From NCBI GenBank assembly GCA_947367285.1, contig CANBDB010000057.1:1-9492 (forward strand): 9,492 nt of DNA, given 5' to 3'. The notes beneath the pieces were generated by a model that saw only the letters and a program-made list of their open reading frames with translations, did not search any database and had not been told where the DNA came from. This stretch comes from an uncultured Clostridia bacterium. GTDB taxonomy: Bacteria; Bacillota; Clostridia; Oscillospirales; CAG-272. A program made the position numbers and the translations under genes. Positions 1-6,042 of the stretch are shown one piece after another (position 1 is the stretch's first letter; every line of letters starts with the position of its first letter).

Positions 1-20
1 AGTCAATTGACTTGCTTTTT
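1..20 (+). terminator. Possible rho-independent terminator, cut by the window edge
   Basis: Bases 1-12 are a perfect palindrome (AGTCAATTGACT), followed by TTGC and a run of five T. If the bases left of the window mirror CTTGC, this is a plus-strand hairpin (AGTC-AATT-GACT core) with a U tract, ending a gene that lies to the left and points this way. Only half of the structure is visible, so this is a guess from the palindrome and T run. It could equally serve the minus-strand transcript leaving the element at 20-120. Confidence 0.35.
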
Positions 21-120
21 GGTGTGCCATGAGGGACTCTCCTCGCCTGCGGGCAAGGCATTCCGCCGGTTCTGACAGTCCACCGGACTGTCATTCATTG
101 CCGGCTCCCCTTCGAATCCT
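20..120 (-). repeat. Structured non-coding element ending in a copy of the tRNA-Arg 3' end
   Basis: Read on the minus strand, the element begins with GGATTCGAAGGGG and ends with TCCCTCATGGCACACCA. The last 20 nt (plus 20-39) match the 3' end of the adjacent tRNA-Arg (plus 165-184) at 18 of 20 positions, differing at the discriminator base and at one position in the T arm. The opposite end (plus 111-119) carries TTCGAATCC, the tRNA T-loop sequence in inverted orientation. Between the ends lie a perfect 8-bp hairpin (74-81 with 85-92, loop ACC), enclosed by a 5-bp GC stem (65-69 with 101-105), and a 7-bp hairpin with one G-T wobble (41-47 with 52-58). No ORF and no 5' half of a tRNA are visible, so it is not a functional tRNA. 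It may be a repeat or a remnant of insertion at the tRNA 3' end. Its class and mobility are inference. Confidence 0.6.
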
Positions 121-130
121 AGTAATATAA

Positions 131-161
131 AAACAAAAGAGAGATGTATACACATCTCTCT
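131..161 (-). terminator. Rho-independent terminator of the tRNA-Arg transcript
   Basis: On the minus strand, just after the tRNA CCA end, a perfect 10-bp stem (161-152 with 147-138, AGAGAGATGT/ACATCTCTCT) with a 4-nt loop is followed by TTTTGTTTTT. This is a textbook intrinsic terminator placed 3 nt after the tRNA. It separates the tRNA from the tail-copying element at 20-120. The T-rich flanks on both sides make weaker termination in the other direction possible. Confidence 0.85.
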
Positions 162-164
162 ATT

Positions 165-241
165 TGGCGTGCCATGAGGGATTCGAACCCCCGACCTTTT
201 GGTTCGTAGCCAAACACTCTATCCGGCTGAGCTAATGGCAC
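165..241 (-). tRNA. tRNA-Arg (anticodon ACG), CCA encoded
   Basis: A complete 77-nt cloverleaf reads on the minus strand. The acceptor stem GTGCCAT (241-235) pairs perfectly with ATGGCAC (175-169), followed by discriminator G and a genomically encoded CCA (167-165). The anticodon stem TTTGG/CCAAA flanks the loop CTACGAA, giving anticodon ACG at 207-205. The T arm is GGGGG-TTCGAAT-CCCTC with one G-U pair. In bacteria tRNA-Arg(ACG) is the one whose A34 is normally edited to inosine by TadA, so it would read CGU, CGC and CGA. It has its own promoter (268-296) and terminator (131-161), so it forms a single-tRNA unit downstream of the topoisomerase gene. Confidence 0.97.
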
Positions 242-267
242 ATATGGGTGCTTTTCAGCACTCATAT
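242..267 (-). promoter_or_regulatory. Inverted repeat at the start of the tRNA leader
   Basis: ATATG-x-GTGCT, loop TTTC, AGCAC-x-CATAT: arms 242-252 and 257-267 pair at ten of eleven positions. The repeat sits between the tRNA -10 box and the mature 5' end, and abuts the tRNA directly. The expected transcription start (about 261) lies inside the distal arm, so the full hairpin may not form in RNA. It could be a pre-tRNA 5' leader structure relevant to RNase P, an operator-like palindrome, or chance in AT-rich sequence. Confidence 0.4.
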
Positions 268-296
268 ATATTAACATAATAGTGAAGATTTGTCAA
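268..296 (-). promoter_or_regulatory. SigA-type promoter for tRNA-Arg
   Basis: On the minus strand a perfect -35 TTGACA (296-291) is separated by exactly 17 nt from TAATAT (273-268), which matches the TATAAT consensus at 4 of 6 positions. Initiation about 7 nt downstream would give a leader of about 20 nt before the tRNA. The promoter begins only about 30 nt beyond the topoisomerase stop codon, so the tRNA need not depend on readthrough. Confidence 0.85.
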
Positions 297-325
297 TACT
301 TTTTTGAAAAATCATCAAAAAAATC

Positions 326-2326
326 TTAAACATCAATATCCTTGATATACTCGCTACCGTGCTCGGCGATAAATTTCTTTCTCGCAGCGAGATCGTCGCC
401 AAGTAGTGTTTCAAACATTACCTCGGTGAGATAGGGGTCAGCGGGGTCAACGGAAATAAGACGGCGTGTTTCGGGGTTCATTGTAGTTTCCCACATCATA
501 TCGGGCTCGTTTTCACCAAGACCTTTGGAACGCTGGATCGTATATTTAGTATTACCAAGCTTTTTGAGGATTTCAGCCTTTTCAAATTCGTCAAAAGCAA
601 AATAGGTCTTGTCCTTTGCAGTAATCTCGAAAAGAGGAGTTTCCGCAATAAATACCTTGTGCTCCTTGAGGAGTGTGGGGAGCAAGCGGTAGAAAAGGGT
701 GAGAAGAAGGGTTCTAATTTGGAATCCGTCCTCGTCCGCGTCGGTACAAAGAATAATCTTTGACCACTTGAGGTCATTGATATCAAACGGGTCGATATTA
801 CCCTTGACCTTGCCCTTGATCTCAACGCCACATCCGATAACACGGAGAAGGTCGGTGATGATCTCACTCTTGAAAATCTTCTCGTAAGAGGATTTCAAAC
901 AGTTAAGGGTCTTACCTCTAACGGGGATGATGGCTTGGAATTCCGCATTTCTTCCGAGCTTACAGGATGTAAGTGCTGAATCACCCTCAACGATATAAAG
1001 CTCACGAATAGCGGGGTCTTTAGAACGGCAGTTAACGAACTTTTCAACCTTGTTGGAGAAGTCCATTTTGCTCTTTAGACTTTCCTTTAGCTGAATTCTT
1101 GTCTTTTCAGCAGTTTCTCTTGAACGACGATTGAGAAGCACCTGGTTAGCAAAGATCTCCGCCTCCATGGGATGCTCCATAAAGTAAATCTCGAGATTCT
1201 TTTTAAGAAATTCAGCCATTGCTTCATAAATAAAGGTGTTTGTGATGGATTTCTTCGTTTGGTTCTCGTAGGAGGTCATCGTAGAGAAGCTGTTTATAAC
1301 GAGGCAAAGACAGTCAGCAACGTCAGTGAACTGAATCTTGGACTCGGTTTTATTATATTTGTTTGCATTTTTAATGTACTTGTCAAGCGCGTAAACAAAG
1401 GCAACCTTTACCGCCTTGTCGGGTGAGCCGCCATGCTCCAAAAAGCTCGAGTTATGGTAATATTCAAGCTTATTAACGGTGTTGGAAACGCAGAAAGAGA
1501 AGTCAGCCTTGAGCTTGTACTCATCTTTATCATTTCTATCGCGTCCCTGTGTTTCAAGATGCCAAAGAACGGGCTCAGTAGCAGCACTTTCTCCGCACAT
1601 TTCCTTAATGTAGTCGGAAATACCGTGCTCGTACTTAAAGGACTTTTTGGAAAACTTCTTTCCGTCCTCTTCAACATTGAGTTCAAATTCGATACCCGAA
1701 TTTATTACTGCCTGACGGTGAAGAGTTTCCTCAAAGAAGGAAGCGGGAATATTAATATCCGTAAATACGTCAAGGTCGGGCTTCCAGCGGATAATTGTAC
1801 CTGTGCGCTTTTCTCCTTTTCCGAGTTCACGTGTTTCAAGTTCAGAAACGGGTTCACCGCGGCGGAAGTGAATGGAGCGCTCATAAGTACCGTCATAGGA
1901 ATAAACGTCCATATACTCGGAGCTGTACTGCGTAGCACATGCGCCAAGACCGTTGAGACCGAGTGAGTATTCGTATGCCGATTCCTCGTTGTTGTTGTCG
2001 TATTTACCGCCTGCATAGAGCTCACAGTAAATGAGATCCCAGTTCCATCTGCCTTCCGCTTCGTTATAACCGAGCGGAACACCGCGTCCGTGGTCGTCAA
2101 CCTCAATGGAGTGATCCTTATATGCAGTAACCTTAATCACGTTGCCGTGACCCTCACGAGCCTCGTCAACGGAGTTGGAAAGTATTTCGAAAAATGAATG
2201 CTCACAGCCCTCAAGACCGTCCGAACCGAAAATTACTCCGGGGCGGAGACGAACTCGGTCAGCTCCCTTGAGCGCCTTGATGCTTTGATTGTCGTATTGG
2301 GGTGTAGTGTTTTTACTTTTAGCCAT
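326..2326 (-). CDS. Divergent type IIA DNA topoisomerase B subunit (GyrB/ParE-like)
   Basis: ATPase subunit of a type IIA topoisomerase, which binds ATP and drives strand passage together with a GyrA/ParC-type cleavage subunit. Visible in order: GHKL ATPase motifs ILSNSVDEA (about 48-56) and DDHGRGVP (77-84), a glycine-rich lid SLGLNGLGA (121-129), QTKK (356-359) at the transducer lysine, then the TOPRIM signature VEGDSA (446-451) with TDADEDG (528-534) and QRSKGLGE (598-605). The acidic metal-binding residues E447, D529, D531 and D533 are present, so it should be active. The 666-aa length fits the short GyrB/ParE class. Several motifs depart from the usual forms: GLNGLG for GLHGVG, QTKK for QTKTK and QRSKGLGE for QRYKGLGE. 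That points to an accessory paralogue rather than housekeeping GyrB. The ATG at 2326 is chosen because GGAG lies 6 nt upstream; an in-frame TTG at 2338 overlaps that site. No A-subunit gene is adjacent. Whether it is better called ParE, GyrB or neither cannot be settled by eye. Confidence 0.92.
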   Translation of the reverse strand: MAKSKNTTPQYDNQSIKALKGADRVRLRPGVIFGSDGLEGCEHSFFEILSNSVDEAREGHGNVIKVTAYKDHSIEVDDHGRGVPLGYNEAEGRWNWDLIYCELYAGGKYDNNNEESAYEYSLGLNGLGACATQYSSEYMDVYSYDGTYERSIHFRRGEPVSELETRELGKGEKRTGTIIRWKPDLDVFTDINIPASFFEETLHRQAVINSGIEFELNVEEDGKKFSKKSFKYEHGISDYIKEMCGESAATEPVLWHLETQGRDRNDKDEYKLKADFSFCVSNTVNKLEYYHNSSFLEHGGSPDKAVKVAFVYALDKYIKNANKYNKTESKIQFTDVADCLCLVINSFSTMTSYENQTKKSITNTFIYEAMAEFLKKNLEIYFMEHPMEAEIFANQVLLNRRSRETAEKTRIQLKESLKSKMDFSNKVEKFVNCRSKDPAIRELYIVEGDSALTSCKLGRNAEFQAIIPVRGKTLNCLKSSYEKIFKSEIITDLLRVIGCGVEIKGKVKGNIDPFDINDLKWSKIILCTDADEDGFQIRTLLLTLFYRLLPTLLKEHKVFIAETPLFEITAKDKTYFAFDEFEKAEILKKLGNTKYTIQRSKGLGENEPDMMWETTMNPETRRLISVDPADPYLTEVMFETLLGDDLAARKKFIAEHGSEYIKDIDV

Positions 2327-2365
2327 TTTTATCTCCAATTCGATATTAACAAACTATTACATTTT

Positions 2366-2394
2366 ATTATACCAAATAAAATCAATTTTGAAAA
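2366..2394 (-). promoter_or_regulatory. Promoter for the topoisomerase gene
   Basis: On the minus strand a perfect TATAAT (2371-2366) is preceded by TGG, forming an extended -10 (TGnTATAAT). A weak -35 TTTTCA (2394-2389) lies 17 nt upstream. The predicted 5' leader is about 33 nt, ending in the GGAG site before the ATG at 2326. Confidence 0.7.
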
Positions 2395-2435
2395 GGGCTT
2401 TTTGTAAAAAAATCATTAAATATCAACGATTTCTA

Positions 2436-2464
2436 TTGCAAAAGATAGAAAAAAGAGCTATAAT
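2436..2464 (+). promoter_or_regulatory. Promoter for the murD operon
   Basis: TTGCAA (2436-2441) and a perfect TATAAT (2459-2464) are separated by 17 nt, an excellent SigA match. Initiation near 2471 would leave a leader of under 30 nt before the murD ATG. The minus-strand topoisomerase promoter lies about 40 bp to the left, so the two promoters fire back to back. This is the only convincing promoter seen ahead of the six-gene run. Confidence 0.8.
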
Positions 2465-2497
2465 ATACAATAGGAAATTTTGTTTTTGGAGGTGGCT

Positions 2498-3916
2498 ATG
2501 AAAACGGTTGAACTGATAAAAAACAGAATAGGAAATGCGCGTTGTGCGGTGCTTGGATTTGGTGTATCAAACATACCGCTTGTAGAGCTTCTTATCGAGT
2601 GCGGAAACGATATTACCGTACACGATAAAAACGATTTTGATAAGCTTGATGCGCGCGCTAAGGAATTCGCAGCTCGCGGTGTAAAATTTGTATGTGGTGC
2701 TACTTATCTTGATACGATTGATGCTGATATCATTTTCCGTTCTCCCGGAATACGTCCTGATTATTGTGGTATAGTGGAGGCGGTAAAGAACGGCGCAGAA
2801 CTGACATCCGAAATGGAGCTGTTTCTTGAGCTAACCCCCGCATTCGTATTTGGCATAACGGGTAGTGACGGAAAAACTACCACAACCACTATTACATATA
2901 AATTGCTTGAGAAGTGTTATGAAAATACTGAGACTCAGGTCTATGTCGGTGGCAATATTGGCACACCGCTTTTGTCCAAGGTGGGAGAAATGACCGATAA
3001 GGACATTTGTGTCCTTGAGCTTTCAAGCTTTCAGCTTATGACATCAAAGAAGGCACTTGATAGAGCAGTAATAACCAATCTTTCGCCAAATCACCTTGAT
3101 TGGCATAAGGGTATGGATGAGTATGTGGAGGCTAAAACAAATATATATAAAAACGGTACAAGATTTCTTGTAAGCAATGCCAATAACGAGCTTTGCAGAG
3201 CGCTTATTAATAATTGTGATTGCGACACATACGTCTTTTCAGCGCATATATCATTCGAGGAGATGAGGGATGTTTGTCCCAATGCAAAGGGATATGTTTG
3301 TCTTTATGAGGGAGGCATCTATTTCCATAACGGTAAAAGTGCAGTTAAGCTTTTAGATACAAGGATGCTAAGAGTACCCGGTAAGCATAATATTGAGAAC
3401 TATATGGCAGCCCTCGCATTAACGTGGCGCATAGTTGGTGAAAAAACGGTAAAACACGTTGCCACCACCTTCACGGGAGTTGAACACCGTCTTGAATTTG
3501 TAAGAGAACTGAATGATGTTTTCTACTTCAATAGCTCAATAGATTCAAGCCCATCAAGAACAGCGGCAGCACTCGGTGCATTTGCCGATCTCGGCGCAAG
3601 ACCGATTGTAATTTGTGGTGGATACGATAAAAATATTCCTTTTGAGCCACTTGCTAAAGCACTCAAGGATACCGCAAAAGCGGTTATTTTAACGGGCGCT
3701 ACGGCTACAAAGATAAAAGACACTCTCGAGTCTGAAGGGGTAGAAATCGAAGTACATCTTGAACCCGACTTTGAAAAAGCAGTCAACCTCGCAAGAAAGA
3801 TAGCAAGTAAGCACGATATAGTGCTTTTGTCACCCGCCTGTGCAAGTTTTGATTCTTTCAAGAACTTTATGGAGCGCGGCGATAAATTCAAAAAGATAGT
3901 AAATGACTTTAGATAG
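2498..3916 (+). CDS. murD: UDP-N-acetylmuramoyl-L-alanine--D-glutamate ligase
   Basis: Cytoplasmic Mur ligase that adds D-glutamate to UDP-MurNAc-L-Ala using ATP, the second amino-acid addition of peptidoglycan precursor synthesis. The 472-aa protein shows the whole family pattern: an N-terminal Rossmann domain (AVLGFGVSN, 17-25), the ATP P-loop TGSDGKTTT (121-129), ELSSFQL (174-180), NLSPNHLDWH (194-203), the likely carbamylated lysine K213, PGKHNIENY (294-302), EHRLE (329-333), then the ligase C-terminal domain with SSIDSSPSRT (346-355), GGYDKN (374-379) and LLSPACASFDSFKNF (443-457). The ATG at 2498 is chosen for its GGAGG site 5 nt upstream; an in-frame TTG at 2480 lies upstream of that site. 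murD usually sits in the dcw division and cell-wall cluster, but here it leads an operon of peptidase and PLP-enzyme genes, with none of the other mur genes adjacent. Confidence 0.97.
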   Translation: MKTVELIKNRIGNARCAVLGFGVSNIPLVELLIECGNDITVHDKNDFDKLDARAKEFAARGVKFVCGATYLDTIDADIIFRSPGIRPDYCGIVEAVKNGAELTSEMELFLELTPAFVFGITGSDGKTTTTTITYKLLEKCYENTETQVYVGGNIGTPLLSKVGEMTDKDICVLELSSFQLMTSKKALDRAVITNLSPNHLDWHKGMDEYVEAKTNIYKNGTRFLVSNANNELCRALINNCDCDTYVFSAHISFEEMRDVCPNAKGYVCLYEGGIYFHNGKSAVKLLDTRMLRVPGKHNIENYMAALALTWRIVGEKTVKHVATTFTGVEHRLEFVRELNDVFYFNSSIDSSPSRTAAALGAFADLGARPIVICGGYDKNIPFEPLAKALKDTAKAVILTGATATKIKDTLESEGVEIEVHLEPDFEKAVNLARKIASKHDIVLLSPACASFDSFKNFMERGDKFKKIVNDFR

Positions 3917-3925
3917 GAGAAATAT

Positions 3926-4981
3926 ATGGAACTTAAAAAGCTTATAGTAGATCTTTCATCGCTTATGTCCATAGGTGGATTTGAAAGATTTGAAAGAGAA
4001 AAGCTGATAAACCTTGTAGGTGAGCATTTTGATGATGCTTATCTCGATAAGGTTGGCAATCAGATTTTTGTAAAGAAATGCGGAAAAGAAAACGCACCCA
4101 GAATTATGCTTGATGCCCATATGGATGAAATCGGTATGTATGTTACCGAAATTCTTGACGGTGGATTTTTGAGAGTTACAAATATCGGCGGTATTGATAC
4201 AGGTATCATGCAGGCGAGTGATGTGATTATATACGGCAACAGTGAAAGACTCTTTGGTGTAGTTGCTTCCACACCCCCACATCTCGCAAGCGGAAGCGGG
4301 AAAGATCTTCCTAAAATGGATGAGCTTCTTATTGACACTTGCTTAACTAAGGAAGAATTGGAGAGCAAGATTAGAATTGGCACTCCCGTGGGCTTTGCTC
4401 CTAAGTATACGGAGATACTTAATAATAAGATTATGGGCAAGAGCTTTGACGATAAGGCGTGTGCAGCATGCGCTTTGTATGCAACTGCAAACACTCCTCG
4501 CGAAGAGCTTGCGGGTGACGTTTACGTAATGCTTTCTTGCTGTGAAGAGGTTACAGGAATGGTAGCGCCCGGCGCATATGCCCTCAATCCTAATTACGCT
4601 ATGAGTATTGATGTAAATCTCGGTAGAGTTCCCGGTACTATAAAGGAAGAAACTGTTGAGCTTGGCAAAGGACCTTCCATCACCATATCCGCGGTTACCG
4701 ATAGAAAGCTTACAAAAATGCTTTTCGATATTGCAAAGGAAAAGGAGATACCTCATCAGGCATCCGTTTCTCCCACTCATACGGGAACAAATGCGGTTTC
4801 CATTCAGCTCTCAAGAGAGGGAATTCCTACAGTGGATGTTGGACTCCCACTTGCTTCAATGCACACCTATAACGAGATTATATCTCTCGACGATACAAAA
4901 ACACTCAGTGATCTTATAGTTGCCTTTATCACGGACGAAAAAATTGCTGCAGAATATGGCAAAGGAGGACTTGAAATATGA
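3926..4981 (+). CDS. M42 family metallo-aminopeptidase, first of three paralogues (divergent)
   Basis: Predicted cytoplasmic di-metal aminopeptidase of the M42 family (glutamyl aminopeptidase, TET or CelM-like), removing N-terminal residues from short peptides. The 351-aa length is normal for the family. Metal and catalytic positions can be traced: H65 and D67 in DAHMDEIG, the DD pair at 175-176, E207-E208 in CCEEV, D229 in SIDV and H313 in SMHTYNE. It also has STPPHL (115-120), which I recall from a CelM-like branch of the family. It is the most divergent of the three copies: FDDKAC replaces the usual DDRAG, EEVTG replaces EEVG, and MHTYNE replaces the R-Y-x-H-S pattern seen in its two neighbours. 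No signal peptide is visible. AGGAG at 3915-3919 overlaps the murD stop and supports the ATG at 3926. The gene is 9 nt from murD and overlaps the next gene by 4 nt. Substrate preference cannot be read from the sequence, and old endoglucanase labels for this family should not be trusted. Confidence 0.9.
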   Translation: MELKKLIVDLSSLMSIGGFERFEREKLINLVGEHFDDAYLDKVGNQIFVKKCGKENAPRIMLDAHMDEIGMYVTEILDGGFLRVTNIGGIDTGIMQASDVIIYGNSERLFGVVASTPPHLASGSGKDLPKMDELLIDTCLTKEELESKIRIGTPVGFAPKYTEILNNKIMGKSFDDKACAACALYATANTPREELAGDVYVMLSCCEEVTGMVAPGAYALNPNYAMSIDVNLGRVPGTIKEETVELGKGPSITISAVTDRKLTKMLFDIAKEKEIPHQASVSPTHTGTNAVSIQLSREGIPTVDVGLPLASMHTYNEIISLDDTKTLSDLIVAFITDEKIAAEYGKGGLEI

Positions 4982-6039
4982 GATTGTGTGGTAGAGAATT
5001 GCTTGAATATCTTTGCCAAAAATTCGGTCCTACAGGCTTTGAGGACGAAGTAGCTGATGCCATTATAGAGCAGCTTGGCAACGATTGTGATAAAGTGGTT
5101 AAGGATTCCTTTGGCAATGTTTACGCACTTGTTAAGGGAGAGAGTGATGATAGAGTCATGATCTCTTCCCATATGGACGAGGTCGGCTTTATGATTACCG
5201 ACATCGACAGTGACGGATATATCAAATTCTCCAATCTTGGTGGAATCGATCCCAAAGTTCTTTACGGCAAGCAGGTCATTATTGGAAATGAAAAAACAAG
5301 AATCAATGGTGTTATTGCTGCAAAGGCTATTCATCACAAGAGACGTGAAGATAGATTTACCGTAACTCCTATCAAGGAAATGTATATTGATATTGGCGCC
5401 AAGGATGCTGATGAGGCAAAGGAATACGTTAATATCGGTGATTTCGGCGTTTTCAATTCTGATTTTGTTTTCTTTGGTACAGATAATAAATATGCTAAGG
5501 GCAAAGCCATTGATGATAGAGCAGGATGCTGCGCTATGATCGAGGTTATTCGTAAAATAAGAGAGAATAATATCACTCTTCCTTTTAACACGTATTTTTG
5601 TTTTACAGTTCGTGAAGAGGTTGGTCTCTCGGGTGCAAGAGTGGCAGCGGAGCGCGTAAAGCCCTCTCGTGCAATTATTCTTGAAACAACCGCTATAGGT
5701 GATATTGCGGGAGCTCCGGCCCATAAGAGAGTTGCCGACGTAGGAAACGGTGGCGTAATCTCCCTTATGGATAGATCCACTATCTATAACTCCGAGTTCG
5801 TAAACTTCACACTTGAAACCGCTAAAAATAATGATGTTAAGGCGCAGGTTAAGAGATATGTTTCGGGCGGTAACGATGCAGGACATATTCATAAGTCGGG
5901 CAAGGGTGTAAAATGTGTTGCCATTTCAATGGGCACAAGATATCTTCATTCACCTGCCTGTGTTGCAAGTATGGAAGACTATGAATCAATAAGAGAGCTT
6001 GTTTTTGCAATGCTCCAGAATATGAAAGCTGAGGTATAA
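4978..6039 (+). CDS. M42 family metallo-aminopeptidase, second paralogue
   Basis: Predicted cytoplasmic M42 aminopeptidase of 353 aa. Ligand motifs are H65/D67 in SSHMDEVGF, IDDRAG (178-183) containing the bridging Asp, the catalytic E213-E214 in REEVGLSGA, E236 in LETTAIGD where the first and third copies have Asp, and H324 in RYLHSP. A full set of metal-binding side chains is therefore present, and Glu is a plausible substitute for Asp as a ligand. KAIHH (116-120) lies where the first copy has STPPHL. It starts at an ATGA overlap with the upstream gene and has AGGAGG 9 nt upstream of the ATG, indicating translational coupling with additional independent initiation. Members of the family form large tetrahedral dodecamers, so this product could self-assemble or co-assemble with its neighbours. 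That is inference. Confidence 0.92.
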   Translation: MRLCGRELLEYLCQKFGPTGFEDEVADAIIEQLGNDCDKVVKDSFGNVYALVKGESDDRVMISSHMDEVGFMITDIDSDGYIKFSNLGGIDPKVLYGKQVIIGNEKTRINGVIAAKAIHHKRREDRFTVTPIKEMYIDIGAKDADEAKEYVNIGDFGVFNSDFVFFGTDNKYAKGKAIDDRAGCCAMIEVIRKIRENNITLPFNTYFCFTVREEVGLSGARVAAERVKPSRAIILETTAIGDIAGAPAHKRVADVGNGGVISLMDRSTIYNSEFVNFTLETAKNNDVKAQVKRYVSGGNDAGHIHKSGKGVKCVAISMGTRYLHSPACVASMEDYESIRELVFAMLQNMKAEV

Positions 6040-6042
6040 ATT

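Noticed and set aside
20..120. A second complete tRNA gene at the left end
   Set aside because: Only the 3' tail is tRNA-like; no 5' acceptor strand, D arm or anticodon arm can be folded, so it is not a functional tRNA.
299..325. AT-only inverted repeat (TTTTTTGA/TCAAAAAA) after the topoisomerase stop
   Set aside because: On the minus strand the stem is almost all A-T and is followed by A residues rather than a U tract, so it is not a convincing intrinsic terminator.
1433..1966. Plus-strand open frame inside the topoisomerase gene
   Set aside because: It is antisense to conserved coding sequence, with no recognisable domain and no independent signal for expression.
2327..2338. In-frame TTG start 12 nt upstream of the topoisomerase ATG
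   Set aside because: The TTG overlaps the GGAG ribosome binding site that is correctly spaced for the ATG at 2326, so the extension is not needed.
2480..2497. In-frame TTG start upstream of the murD ATG
   Set aside because: The extension would translate the GGAGG site itself; the ATG at 2498 has ideal spacing and gives the normal MurD N terminus.
4867..5892. Long minus-strand open frame antisense to the M42 genes
   Set aside because: It spans two well-supported plus-strand genes, has no ribosome binding site or recognisable domain, and reflects codon bias of the opposite strand.
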